DNA of 64,000 nt from Chloroflexota bacterium (GCA_013112715.1 JABFGB010000012.1:1-64000), one strand, 5' to 3'; positions 27,307 through 36,744 are shown, counted from the first letter of the stretch. Program-made: numbers and translations. Notes: a model not told the origin generated them from the letters alone.

Positions 27307-29051
27307 GCATCTTCGCCAATTTGCAGAATCGCATAGACCTGACCCATATCCCGTATACTGACCGGGGATCCCGCCTCATGTTGTTTCGCCGTGACCATCA
27401 GTTTTATATCCGCATGTCGGAGCGATGGGTGAAATATGAAGCCGAGATGGGCCACTATCGCCAGCGCCCCCCCATGATAGACCAACTAATGATTTTGGAC
27501 GAAAACCACTCCCCGGTGAATTTTACCGTCGAAAGCACCCCCTATCGCGTAGACTGCCACTCTCCCATTGGCGACTTTACATGGTGCATGATTGACCCCG
27601 AAACCTATCTCTTGGCCCTACCAGCGGGGCGCTTTGGTATGTCGTTTGAGGCGCAGGTGCTGTCGGGGGTGGCAGATCGGCGCGGGGGCACCATGCAGGG
27701 CAAAAGCCGCCGCAATATCGCCTATACGACCAATGCCCAGCTGCTGCGTAATGAAATTCATCCCGCCCCTAACGGCTATTTACGGATTGACCTTGAAATC
27801 AAGGCCGAAAGTGGGCAGGCGATGTTGTTTAATGTCACCCCCCGGCTTGGCTATAATCGCACTATCCCTGACCCGACGACGGCGATTGACCGCGTACAAA
27901 ACCGCTGGCGCAATTGGCTGAATGCCGTGCCGCCTGTGCTAGATGAATACCGTGCCCAATACGATTATGCGTGGTGGGTGATGGCGGCGGGCCTGATGAA
28001 CACGCGCTTTTATTTCACCCGCGAGGCCATGAGTCCGTCCAAAATTCATTATGTCGGGGCATGGCATTGGGATCAATTTTTCCATGCGCTGGCCTATCGC
28101 CATGTGGATGCCCAACTTGCCGAAGACCAACTCCGCATCTTTTTAGACCATCAACGTGCTGATGGCATGATTCCCGACGCCGTACACGATGAAGGCGTGG
28201 TGGACAGCCTCACTTTTCCAATTGCCGCCGATGTGACCAAGCCGCCGTTGATCGCATGGACGGCCCTGAAGCTCTATGAACACTCCGGCCACCGCGATTT
28301 TATTGAGGAGGTCTATGAGCCGATTCAGCGTTGGCACAATTGGTGGGTCAACTATAACCGCGACAAATCCGGCCTATATGAATATCGCCACCCCTTTTCA
28401 TCCGGCTTGGATGACTGCCCGCTGTGGGACGAGGGCCTGCCCGTCATCGCGCCCGACCTCAACACCTATTTGATTTTGCAGCAGGAGAGCTTGGGGCGTA
28501 TGGCTGAGATTTTGGGGGATACCTCCACCGCCCAGCGCTATCGGCAGGGGGCTGAGAACTTGACCAAGCTGATGATGGAAATGTTGTGGGACGAAGAAAA
28601 GGGCTTCTTCCGTTCCCTGTATCAAAATAAGCCCGTCGCCGCCTTTACCCTGTTCAACTTAATGCCGCTGTTTACTGGACGCTTCCCCGAATCTGTCAAT
28701 CGGCGCTTGATTGCTCACCTCACCGACCCGACCAAATTCTGGACACAGTGGCCGCTGGCAACTGTCGCCATTGATGACCCCAGTTTCGACGCGATGCAGA
28801 TGTGGCGTGGGCCGACGTGGGCCAACATCAATTACCTGTTTGTAGATGCCCTGCGTCGCGTGGGTCAACCACAACTCGCCGATGAATTGGCACACAAAAC
28901 GCTGATGATGATTATGCAGCACCCCGACATCTACGAATATTACAATCCGATCACCGGCGAGCGCCCGCCCAAATCCGCCCCGATCTTTGGCTGGACATCG
29001 GCAGTGTTTATTGACCTAGCAATTCAAATGACCCGACTGAATGGGGAGTAG
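27303..29051 (+). CDS. GH63-type glycosidase, possibly glucosylglycerate/mannosylglycerate hydrolase
   Basis: A 582-residue cytoplasmic protein with an N-terminal beta-sandwich (1-200) and an (alpha/alpha)6 barrel (210-582). Family features include GAWHWDQFFHALAYRH, with candidate acid Asp257, DHQRADGMIPDA, MWRGPTWANINYLF and a C-terminal YYNPITGE containing candidate base Glu553. This layout is that of bacterial GH63 enzymes, some of which hydrolyse glucosylglycerate or mannosylglycerate. The gpgS and GH13_18 genes nearby make that substrate attractive, but an alpha-glucosidase or trehalase-like role is not excluded. It is translationally coupled to the XRE-SorC gene. The last 23 codons recur at 49868-49939 as an orphan fragment. 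Confidence 0.7.
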   Translation: MSIFANLQNRIDLTHIPYTDRGSRLMLFRRDHQFYIRMSERWVKYEAEMGHYRQRPPMIDQLMILDENHSPVNFTVESTPYRVDCHSPIGDFTWCMIDPETYLLALPAGRFGMSFEAQVLSGVADRRGGTMQGKSRRNIAYTTNAQLLRNEIHPAPNGYLRIDLEIKAESGQAMLFNVTPRLGYNRTIPDPTTAIDRVQNRWRNWLNAVPPVLDEYRAQYDYAWWVMAAGLMNTRFYFTREAMSPSKIHYVGAWHWDQFFHALAYRHVDAQLAEDQLRIFLDHQRADGMIPDAVHDEGVVDSLTFPIAADVTKPPLIAWTALKLYEHSGHRDFIEEVYEPIQRWHNWWVNYNRDKSGLYEYRHPFSSGLDDCPLWDEGLPVIAPDLNTYLILQQESLGRMAEILGDTSTAQRYRQGAENLTKLMMEMLWDEEKGFFRSLYQNKPVAAFTLFNLMPLFTGRFPESVNRRLIAHLTDPTKFWTQWPLATVAIDDPSFDAMQMWRGPTWANINYLFVDALRRVGQPQLADELAHKTLMMIMQHPDIYEYYNPITGERPPKSAPIFGWTSAVFIDLAIQMTRLNGE

Positions 29052-29156
29052 GGGGATATTGCCCTTGCCCAAAAGAACCAATCAAACCTAGCTTGACTTT
29101 GCGGATCAAAATGCTTCAGCAGACTAGCTTCCGGGAAATCGCTCATTTCGCCCCAC

Positions 29157-30212
29157 CTATACGGCTTCCAGACTTGCAGTCAAATCGGCCAAGGACCCCT
29201 CGGCGAGGGCCACACATTCATCGGCTGCCCCGTAATACATGCGCAGCAAATCGCCCTGTGCCACCGCGCCGCAGGTAAAAACCACGTTCCCAAAAAATCC
29301 CTCAGTTTCATACGGGGCTTGGGGTGAAAAGATCGGTTCCCGGCTGATACGGATAATTGTCTCAGGGTGGTCATGCGGGGTCAGAAAAGCGCCCAAACAA
29401 TAATGGTCGTGACGGTCAGCCGCGTGATAAATCGAAAGCCACCCCGCCTCGGTATAAATAGGCGGTGCGCCTCCCCCTACCCGTCCCGACTCCCATCCGT
29501 CGGGTTTGGCTTCCAAAACCACCCGATGTTCCCCCCAATGTTTGAGGTCGGTTGAGGTTGCCATCCAGATATGATAGCCGCCAAACATCCCCGGCATGGG
29601 GCGGTGGTAACACACATACATCCCATTCATTTTCTGTGGAAAAATTACCACATCGCGGTTGGAGGGCGGAAAAATAATGCCCTCGCGCTGGATGCTTTCG
29701 AAATCGGTGGTGCAGGCCAAACCCGTCGCAATCCCATAGCGACTGACAGCGGTGTAATTGACATAATACTGGCCGCCGAGATGGGTAATACGGGCATCCT
29801 CTACCCCAAAACTCTCCAAAGTCTGTTCGGCATAGAGCCATGCTTGCTCGGCTATCGTGAAATGCACCCCGTCGTGGCTGCGGGCCAACCGCAAATGGCT
29901 AATACTGGTCAGCCAAAGTTCACCCGTTTGACGATTAAGCACAAACCGGGAATCCCCAAAATCATATCGGTCATCATGGCGCGGGATTTCCAAAATGGTC
30001 AATTCCCCGTGTGGGTTGAGATGGGGACAGCGCACCACCCCCGGAATGACCTCTTTGGGCCGTTCCGCCACACGCAGCAGCAAAATAACCTCATCGTTAA
30101 ACAGGGTTGCCCCACAGTTAAACGCGCCGATCACCTCAAAGTCGGGACGGGTGGGTTGGACATCCTGTGGGCGGATAATGGGATTTTGGGGATGTCGTTC
30201 CAGTACCATTAT
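29157..30212 (-). CDS. GH130-family beta-mannoside phosphorylase-like enzyme
   Basis: A 351-residue five-bladed propeller. It begins LERHPQNPIIRP, the usual GH130 N-terminus, and carries FNCGATL and the conserved FGVEDAR at 134-140, whose Asp138 is the expected proton donor. GH130 enzymes phosphorolyse beta-mannosides, releasing mannose 1-phosphate, or hydrolyse them in some subfamilies. The start at 30212 follows a GGAAAAAG site and lies eight bases past the stop of the 657-aa gene, so the two are one operon. The frame extends further upstream but overlaps that gene. It is one of two GH130 genes in the LacI locus. Confidence 0.8.
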   Translation of the reverse strand: MMVLERHPQNPIIRPQDVQPTRPDFEVIGAFNCGATLFNDEVILLLRVAERPKEVIPGVVRCPHLNPHGELTILEIPRHDDRYDFGDSRFVLNRQTGELWLTSISHLRLARSHDGVHFTIAEQAWLYAEQTLESFGVEDARITHLGGQYYVNYTAVSRYGIATGLACTTDFESIQREGIIFPPSNRDVVIFPQKMNGMYVCYHRPMPGMFGGYHIWMATSTDLKHWGEHRVVLEAKPDGWESGRVGGGAPPIYTEAGWLSIYHAADRHDHYCLGAFLTPHDHPETIIRISREPIFSPQAPYETEGFFGNVVFTCGAVAQGDLLRMYYGAADECVALAEGSLADLTASLEAV

Positions 30213-30220
30213 TCTTTTTC

Positions 30221-32194
30221 CTATTGGGTAACTTGAATCGCATAAGGAGCTAAGGTGATGATCTGGCCCGCCCACTGCACACGCCGTTCTTCGGACGAGG
30301 GGTTGTACAACAAATAGGTACGTTTATCGGCGGCAGGCAGGGGTGAAAGTTCCAGACCCGGCACATCAAGGCATAAACACAATACATCCGGCGCATCGGG
30401 GAGGGGTCTAAATAGCAACGCACTCCAAAAGACCTCGCCTGCACCATACAATTCTTTGCCCATCTCGGCGGTATGCTGAAATTCACTGGTGGCAATATCT
30501 TCATAGGGCACATAGGCGCAGGGTTCATGACGATATTGAGCGGGGAGATAAGGATCGAAAAAAGCGTAGTTGTGGCAGCGCTGCAAGTTCATAAAAGCGC
30601 TCATGAGTGGCGCAGGGCCAATTCCATATTTCAGCAGTTCAGCCCACCCCATGATGGTTTCGATATTTTCTTTATAGGCCGGGTACGATAAGGAAGCACA
30701 GGCTTGGAACATGCCACGTGGGTCATAAAACGGGACAGCGGGGTCAGGTCCCCAATAACCCATCCGCAGCGAGAGATAGACCAAATCCTTTGCAATTTCC
30801 CTAAATTTAGGGAAACCATGCCGAGCCAGATAAGCCGCTGCTGCTGCCCCGAATGTCAACTGCTGGGGTTCATGGGTCAGTTGGCTGGGGGAAAGCTGGG
30901 TCATCGTGCGCAGGGCTTGGGCGGCTTCATCTAGGTGGGCCGGATTTTGACCACTCAATTGATAAGCCAGCACTTGCCCCGCCGCATACAACCCCGCCAC
31001 CCCAACATTGAGAATACTGCCGCGTACTTGCCAGCCATCGGCATCGGCGAACAGCGGAAACAGGTAATGCGTCTTATGGGCAAACCGCTCTGCCCCCTTG
31101 AGCGCAGTAAAAAACATCGCTATCAGGTCAGGGTCGTCGGTTAAATAGGCCACCCACGCCAACTTGATTAGGGCGTTTTCCAAGAAATACCATGTGTCCA
31201 TAAAACTGTCGCCAGCATGGGGTGGAAAGTTATTGGTCACGTACTCCCATTGGGGGCGATGAAAATGTGGCAGTGTTTTGAGCAATCGCTGAACGATTTC
31301 ATGGCCTGCATCCGTCGCGTTGGCTTGCTGCCACAGCAACAAAGGCCACAGCACATCCAACTGGGTCATGAGTTCAAAACCCTGTGCCTCGTCGCGTTTT
31401 ACGGCGGAACTGCCCCGCACATAGGCCCGCAGCCCGGTCTGCCCACCTATCGTAATCCAGCACGCCTCATGATGGAGGTCTTGCAGCAGATTTTCGGCCA
31501 TCGCCTGCCATGACACGGCATCGGGGATAAGCGTCGGTTGGGTATCCAACAAAGGGGTAAGCGTGTCTATCAAAATCCGCTGGGCTTCCCATTGAGTCGG
31601 GATGGTGTCGCGGGGGCGCATGATGAACCACCATGCCAACTGGTGGGTGCCGGGTTCAAAACGAAACTCGACATTTGGCGGATTCGGGACTAATCCAATG
31701 CCGTATTTGCTTGGCTTTTGATACGACAACACCTCCCGAATACTGAAATGATAAAACCGTTGGGAGGCCCATTGAAAATGGTCGGGTGGGAAATAACAAA
31801 TGGTCTCGGTTTGGGTAGCGTGGTCATAGAGATACCCGGCGGGCAGATCATTGCCCCCTAAGCCCTGCTGATTGGTGGTTGGGGCACGCACAATGGTTTG
31901 CCGCCATGTATGCGCCTGCCGATCATCAAAATTATCCAACCCGCTGACCCACAAAATCATGGATGGATTCAAATTAACCGTATGCTGAACCTGTAGGGTG
32001 GTATTCAGCCAATAGCCGCCGTGTGCAGGCATGATATGGGCTTCCCAACGATACCCATCGCCCTCACCTGCCATAAAATCATCTCCGGCAAGGGTGCATG
32101 GCAAGGTATCTAAGGGACGACTGCCGATTTCGATGGAGGGATGGGCATAAAAAACAAATTGGCCTGCTTGATCTTTTTGAATTTGAAACGGCAT
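30221..32194 (-). CDS. Unassigned 657-aa protein, probable (alpha/alpha)6-barrel glycosidase
   Basis: I cannot place this protein in a known family. Residues 1-210 are strand-rich with many aromatics and look like a beta-sandwich. Residues 230-600 are helical with repeated W/F-rich helices and acidic loops (GDSFMDTWYFLENALIKLAW, QLDVLWPLLLWQ), as in glycosidases or phosphorylases with an alpha-toroid. A short C-terminal beta segment (RTYLLYNPSSEERRVQWAG) resembles the domain that follows such barrels. No signal peptide is present, so it acts in the cytoplasm on imported sugar. It is the first gene of the minus-strand operon with GH130 and is divergent from the LacI gene across a shared operator. 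Confidence 0.55.
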   Translation of the reverse strand: MPFQIQKDQAGQFVFYAHPSIEIGSRPLDTLPCTLAGDDFMAGEGDGYRWEAHIMPAHGGYWLNTTLQVQHTVNLNPSMILWVSGLDNFDDRQAHTWRQTIVRAPTTNQQGLGGNDLPAGYLYDHATQTETICYFPPDHFQWASQRFYHFSIREVLSYQKPSKYGIGLVPNPPNVEFRFEPGTHQLAWWFIMRPRDTIPTQWEAQRILIDTLTPLLDTQPTLIPDAVSWQAMAENLLQDLHHEACWITIGGQTGLRAYVRGSSAVKRDEAQGFELMTQLDVLWPLLLWQQANATDAGHEIVQRLLKTLPHFHRPQWEYVTNNFPPHAGDSFMDTWYFLENALIKLAWVAYLTDDPDLIAMFFTALKGAERFAHKTHYLFPLFADADGWQVRGSILNVGVAGLYAAGQVLAYQLSGQNPAHLDEAAQALRTMTQLSPSQLTHEPQQLTFGAAAAAYLARHGFPKFREIAKDLVYLSLRMGYWGPDPAVPFYDPRGMFQACASLSYPAYKENIETIMGWAELLKYGIGPAPLMSAFMNLQRCHNYAFFDPYLPAQYRHEPCAYVPYEDIATSEFQHTAEMGKELYGAGEVFWSALLFRPLPDAPDVLCLCLDVPGLELSPLPAADKRTYLLYNPSSEERRVQWAGQIITLAPYAIQVTQ

Positions 32195-32207
32195 TTTTTT
32201 AACCTGC

Positions 32208-32256
32208 TTGACGTCATAAAAAATTTACGTTATATTGAACGTAAACGCTTACGTTT
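32208..32256. promoter_or_regulatory. LacI-type operator and promoter between divergent operons
   Basis: On the plus strand TTGACG (32208-32213) and TATATT (32231-32236) are 17 bases apart, a good promoter for the lacI-type gene. Three alternating half-sites follow: TTTACGTT (32224-32231), AACGTAAA (32238-32245) and TTACGTTT (32249-32256). The second and third make the palindrome AACGTAA-ACGC-TTACGTT with the central CG typical of LacI operators; the first and second make another perfect inverted repeat with a six-base gap. The site covers the -10 box and transcription start, and could repress both directions. Confidence 0.8.
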
Positions 32257-32276
32257 AAGGATACGTCAAAAAATTT

Positions 32277-33293
32277 ATGCCGTCAATTATTGAGCAGATC
32301 GCAAGTGAACTAAATATTTCAAATGCCTCCGTCTCACGTGCCCTCAATGATCGTCCGGGAGTCGGCAAAGAACTGCGTGAGCGTATTTTGCAGCGTGCCC
32401 GCGACCTGAATTACACCCCCAGCCTGACCGCACGTGGTTTGGCAACTTCTCAGACCTTTGCCATCGGCTTTTTTGTGCATGAAAAGCCTAATCTCTCGAC
32501 CCAAACCGATCCGTTTTATGGGGAGATTTTGCATGGGGTCGAACAGGTCTGTGCCGAAACGGATTACCATATTTCGATTGCTACCCTAACCGATTCCGTT
32601 TTGGCGTCCCCATTGGATTTTCGTTTTGTCCGCGAGCGCCGCATTGATGGCATGATTTTGGCGGGGCCAGATATTCCCAACAGTTTTGTGATGGCGATGC
32701 TGCAAAGCGGAGTTCCGGTTGTGCTGGTAGACAATAAACTCGACCATTCACCCATCAATTGTGTCAACAGCGATGATGATCGCGGGGCATATCTAGCAGC
32801 CAAACATTTATTGGAGTTAGGGCATCATTCCATCGGGTTGATTGCTGGCCCGGAGCATTGGGCGAGTAATGCGCGGCGCGTTTGGGGCTATACATGGGCC
32901 TTGCAAGAAGTGGGCCTCACCGCCCCCATTATTCATGTTGACCGTACCACGATTGACTCTGGCAAAGCAGCCTATTATCAGCTAATCAGTGAACATCCAG
33001 AGATTACCGCGATTGGCGCCGTCAACGATTCGATGGCGATAGGTGCGATTCGAGCCGCCCAAGATGAAGGTCGCCGTATTCCAGAAGACCTCTCCATTAT
33101 CGGTTTTGATGATATTGAGTGGGCTGCGCACAATTCCCCATCGCTGACCACCATAAATATTCCTAAACGGCAGATGGGTAAGGAAGCTGCCCGCCGTTTG
33201 CTATCTCTTTTGGATGATCCAGAGGCGGCACCTACTGAGATCATCGTATCTGTTCAACTAGTCAAACGAGAGTCTACACAGGAAAGGAGTTAG
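32277..33293 (+). CDS. LacI-family transcriptional regulator
   Basis: A 338-residue repressor. Residues 1-50 are the LacI helix-turn-helix and hinge (IIEQIASELNISNASVSRALNDRPGVG...LNYTPSLTARGL). The remainder is a periplasmic-binding-like sugar domain with GMILAGPDIP, VLVDNK, NCVNSDDDRGAYLAAKHLLELGH and the GFDDIEWA segment near residue 280. It stands at the head of the transporter operon, directly behind the operator pair, so it should control itself, the transporter and the divergent GH130 operon in response to an imported sugar. Confidence 0.9.
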   Translation: MPSIIEQIASELNISNASVSRALNDRPGVGKELRERILQRARDLNYTPSLTARGLATSQTFAIGFFVHEKPNLSTQTDPFYGEILHGVEQVCAETDYHISIATLTDSVLASPLDFRFVRERRIDGMILAGPDIPNSFVMAMLQSGVPVVLVDNKLDHSPINCVNSDDDRGAYLAAKHLLELGHHSIGLIAGPEHWASNARRVWGYTWALQEVGLTAPIIHVDRTTIDSGKAAYYQLISEHPEITAIGAVNDSMAIGAIRAAQDEGRRIPEDLSIIGFDDIEWAAHNSPSLTTINIPKRQMGKEAARRLLSLLDDPEAAPTEIIVSVQLVKRESTQERS

Positions 33294-33366
33294 CCCACTT
33301 CGAGCATTACGCAATATTTTAGGCGTCTAGTCTACTTAAAGTCAAAGAGCCGTAGGAGGATCTGCC

Positions 33367-34629
33367 ATGACTCGCAAGTTTTTGGGATTTTTGCTGGTGG
33401 TACTTCTTGTTCTTGGTGTCGCCCCCCTAACCACACGGGCGCAAGATAAAGTCACCATTACCATTTCTACATGGGCAGGCGTTGACGAAGCTGCCGAGTT
33501 GCAAGGCTTGTTGGATGAAATCAATGCCAACAACGATGAATATGAAATCGTTCATCAGCCCATCCCCGCCGACTACTATACAACCGTCAAAACTCAATTA
33601 GCCGCACCGGGCACGGGCGCTGATATGTACTGGATGGATCAGAACAATATGGCGCTGGCGTCCGAGGGTGTTTTCATGTCCCTCAATGACTGCCTCGCCG
33701 ATGCCGAACCCGGTACCGCAGGCGACCTGAATGACTACTATCCCGGCATCCTTGCCGTAAACGAGTTCGATGGTGAGGTTTATGGCCTTCCATGGATTGC
33801 CCAACCCGTCATCGTTTACTACAACAAGGCCCTATTTGATGCAGCAGGTCTCGAATATCCCACCTCGGACTGGACATGGGATACCTTTACCGAACTGGCA
33901 AAGGCGCTCACATTGGATACCGATGGGGATGGCGAAGTGGATCAATGGGGATTCACCAACAACAGTTGGCCGCCCCCTTACATCTTCGTGTGGCAGGCAG
34001 GCGGGGAACTGATTAATGAAGATTTCTCGGAAGCCCCGATTGACAGCCCTGAGTTCGTTGAAGGTTTTGAGTTCTATCTCAGCACCGCCTACAACCCCGA
34101 AATGTCCCCCAGCCGCGAAGTGATTGCCGAACAAGGCTTTGGCGAAATGTTTAAGGCGGGCAAGATTGCCATGTTTATGGGTGGCGCGGCTGACGACCTT
34201 GATCGCGTTGAAGGCCTCGATGTGGGCGTGGTACGTGTCCCCGGTCATCCTGTGACGGGCAGCCACACCACGTTTGCATGGAACGCCAGCACCGTGATTA
34301 ACGCTAATACCGAACATCCCGAAGAAGCCTGTAAAGCGCTGGTCGCACTGACCGATGCCATCCATCATTGGAAGATCGTTTCGCCACGTATTTCACAGGC
34401 GACGGTTGAACACCTTGTCGCTTCCGAGCCACGCAAAGAAGCGAGTGCCGAAGTCATCATCGAAGCCGCGCAGGATATGCGTGCGCTCCCCATCTTTGGC
34501 AACTATGCCGAATTTGACAGCGTTTTCTGGAGCGAGTTCTGGGGGCCACTGATCAACGATGAGACCGATCTCAGCGTTCAGGAATTGGCCGCGGAAGTTC
34601 GCTTCGATCTAGAAGATACGCTTCCATAA
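33367..34629 (+). CDS. Sugar ABC transporter substrate-binding protein
   Basis: A 420-residue extracytoplasmic solute-binding protein of the MalE/UgpB type (SBP_bac_1). The signal peptide runs to TTRAQD; there is no lipobox Cys. Recognisable parts are ITISTWAGVDEAAELQGLLDEIN, PGTGADMYWMDQN, VYGLPWIAQPVIVYYNKALFDAAGL and the Asp-rich DTDGDGEVDQWGF. It delivers an oligosaccharide to the two permeases encoded next. A GGAGG site lies upstream. A strong hairpin behind the gene probably keeps its transcript more abundant than the permease part. Confidence 0.9.
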   Translation: MTRKFLGFLLVVLLVLGVAPLTTRAQDKVTITISTWAGVDEAAELQGLLDEINANNDEYEIVHQPIPADYYTTVKTQLAAPGTGADMYWMDQNNMALASEGVFMSLNDCLADAEPGTAGDLNDYYPGILAVNEFDGEVYGLPWIAQPVIVYYNKALFDAAGLEYPTSDWTWDTFTELAKALTLDTDGDGEVDQWGFTNNSWPPPYIFVWQAGGELINEDFSEAPIDSPEFVEGFEFYLSTAYNPEMSPSREVIAEQGFGEMFKAGKIAMFMGGAADDLDRVEGLDVGVVRVPGHPVTGSHTTFAWNASTVINANTEHPEEACKALVALTDAIHHWKIVSPRISQATVEHLVASEPRKEASAEVIIEAAQDMRALPIFGNYAEFDSVFWSEFWGPLINDETDLSVQELAAEVRFDLEDTLP

Positions 34630-34641
34630 CTTCATGACGTG

Positions 34642-34674
34642 CAGCGGGGAGGTTCATCGCCTCCCTGCTGTTTT
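34642..34674 (+). terminator. Intra-operon hairpin with U-tract after the binding-protein gene
   Basis: CAGCGGGGAGG (34642-34652) pairs with CCTCCCTGCTG (34660-34670), one position being G-U, with a seven-base loop and TTTT. It lies between the binding protein and the permeases, where partial terminators or mRNA-stabilising hairpins are usual. Confidence 0.75.
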
Positions 34675-34712
34675 ATATCCCCCGGTTAAGCAAGTAGAGT
34701 TTTCGGAGGAAC

Positions 34713-35822
34713 ATGATGGAAAGCGCCCTTGATAGTTATCTGCCCACGCTCGGACGCTACGTTTTGGTTGCCATTGGCCTATTGGTGCTGATGTACGTGG
34801 TCTATCGGGTTCAGCTTTGGTTCGGTATCAAGCGTGAAGCCGCCACCGGACGGGCATTGGTCATGCCTTGGATCATTGGGTTTCTGGTATTTAATCTTTT
34901 CCCGATTGGGGCATCCCTTTATTTGAGTTTTACGGAATATAACCTTTTTAAGCCACCCGAATGGGTCGGTACTGACAACTACAAAGAAATTTTCAGTCTC
35001 AAAGCCGCAAAATTAGATGATCCAGACCAGCGTAGCCGCGAAGTATTGCCCCGCCGCTATCGTGAAGTGTGGCGTGTTGGCAGCTACGTGGTAGGGGCTA
35101 AAGAAGAAGATTTTTGGATTTCGATGAAATTCACGCTCACCTATGCCGTACTGACCATTCCGCTGGGGTTAATGGGGTCGCTGGGGGTTGCCATGCTGCT
35201 CAATCAGCGCGTCAAGGGGTTAAGCCTTTGGCGGGTGCTTTTCTATACCCCCTCGATTTTGCCCGTCGTCGCAACGGCTCTCTTATGGCGCTGGATGTTC
35301 TCACAAAACGGCATCATCAACACGATTTTTGACCCGATTTATGATTTGTTGAGTATGGAAATTCCACGCTGGTTTACCGAACCGAAGATGGCCCGCCCCG
35401 CCTTTCTAATCATCAGCATGTGGGGTGTTTTCGGCGCAAACTCCGTGATTTTGTTGGCAGGCCTCAAAGGGATTCCACAGGAGCTTTATGAAGCCGCCGC
35501 ACTGGACGGGGCTGGTGAGTGGCGCAAATTCCGCCATATTACCATCCCAATGCTCAGTCCAAGTCTCTTTTACATCTTGGTCGTCTCCACCATTGCCGCA
35601 CTGCAAGTCTTTGAATTGGCGGCCTTTATCCCCACATCGAAAGAGGTCGGCACGTTTATCAACTGGCTGATTTACCGCGAAGCCTTTGATACTCGGCACA
35701 TGGGCATGGCCTCCGCGATGGCATGGATTTTGACCCTCGTCATTTTGGCTTTCACAGCGCTCATTTTCCGTTCCTCACAGGCATGGGTGTTTTATCAAGG
35801 TACACGGGAGGAGAAGAACTAA
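34713..35822 (+). CDS. Sugar ABC transporter permease, MalF type
   Basis: A 369-residue inner-membrane protein with one extra N-terminal helix (YVLVAIGLLVLMYVVYRVQLWF), then the six-helix MalF/UgpA core. The cytoplasmic EAA loop reads ELYEAAALDGAGEWRKFRHITIPM, the contact site for the ATPase. A long soluble insert (about residues 90-135, DDPDQRSREVLPRRYREVWRVG) separates the first two core helices. Two ATGs are in tandem; GGAGG is better spaced for the second (34716). No ATPase gene is in the locus, so a shared MsmK/UgpC-like ATPase elsewhere is expected. Confidence 0.9.
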   Translation: MMESALDSYLPTLGRYVLVAIGLLVLMYVVYRVQLWFGIKREAATGRALVMPWIIGFLVFNLFPIGASLYLSFTEYNLFKPPEWVGTDNYKEIFSLKAAKLDDPDQRSREVLPRRYREVWRVGSYVVGAKEEDFWISMKFTLTYAVLTIPLGLMGSLGVAMLLNQRVKGLSLWRVLFYTPSILPVVATALLWRWMFSQNGIINTIFDPIYDLLSMEIPRWFTEPKMARPAFLIISMWGVFGANSVILLAGLKGIPQELYEAAALDGAGEWRKFRHITIPMLSPSLFYILVVSTIAALQVFELAAFIPTSKEVGTFINWLIYREAFDTRHMGMASAMAWILTLVILAFTALIFRSSQAWVFYQGTREEKN

Positions 35823-35823
35823 A

Positions 35824-36744
35824 ATGGCCGAGTTAGTGCAAAAACGCCGTAAAGACTGGTTAATCGAAAGCCCCGGCCCCTCCCAAGTCCGGTTCTACGT
35901 CCGGCAGACCATCATCTACGGCCTGCTTATTGGGTGTGCGATCATTGTGCTGATTCCGGTCATCTGGATGATTTCAACCTCCCTCAAGACCCGCGATCAG
36001 TTGTTTACGGGCAAAGTGGAGTTTGTGCCCGACCCCGCCGCCCCAGAAAATTATGCGGATGTGTGGGAGAAGCTAAATTCGATTAGCCCCCAGATGACGT
36101 TTGCCCGCATCTTAGGCAATACGCTGTTTATCACCCTGCTGGCGATGTTTGGTGAAATTTTTAGCGCCTCGCTGGTCGCCTATGGGTTCTCGCGGTTTCG
36201 TTGGCGCGGACGTGATACGCTCTTTCTGATTATGCTTTCCACCGTAATGCTGCCCGGCATCGTCACCCGCGTCCCGGCTTTTTTGATGTGGCGCGACCTC
36301 AAACTCATCAATACCTACGACCCGCTGACATGGCCTTCATTGTTTGCATGGGGGCCGTTGTATGTATTCCTAATGCGCCAATTCTTTTTGTCTGTGCCCA
36401 CTGAAATTGAAGAAGCCGCCATCATTGACGGAGCGAATACCGCACAAGTGTATTGGTATGTGATGCTGCCCCTGATTCGTCCGGTGCTGCTGGCGATAGC
36501 CGTGCTGTCATTTCAGGCCAATTGGAACAATTTCCAAAGCCCGCTGCTCTACCTCACCGCTTCGGAGCGCTTTCCGTTGGCGTTGGCGGTGCGCTTTTTC
36601 GACCAATCGCTTTCCAAAGAAGCCCCCCAATGGAACTACATGATGGCGATGTCTACTATGATGGCAGCGCCCGTTTTGGCGATTTACTTCCTTGCCCAAC
36701 GCCAATTTATTGAAGGGATTAACTTCGGTGCGGTCAAAGGCTAA
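35824..36744 (+). CDS. Sugar ABC transporter permease, MalG type
   Basis: A 306-residue protein with six membrane helices and the EAA loop EEAAIIDGANTAQVYWYVMLPLIRP. It is the partner of the MalF-type permease, one base downstream of it. The typical MalG N-terminus is present (IPVIWMISTSLKTRDQLFTG followed by a P-x-NYADVW segment). The next gene starts inside its 3' end, which keeps the whole operon translationally linked. Confidence 0.9.
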   Translation: MAELVQKRRKDWLIESPGPSQVRFYVRQTIIYGLLIGCAIIVLIPVIWMISTSLKTRDQLFTGKVEFVPDPAAPENYADVWEKLNSISPQMTFARILGNTLFITLLAMFGEIFSASLVAYGFSRFRWRGRDTLFLIMLSTVMLPGIVTRVPAFLMWRDLKLINTYDPLTWPSLFAWGPLYVFLMRQFFLSVPTEIEEAAIIDGANTAQVYWYVMLPLIRPVLLAIAVLSFQANWNNFQSPLLYLTASERFPLALAVRFFDQSLSKEAPQWNYMMAMSTMMAAPVLAIYFLAQRQFIEGINFGAVKG

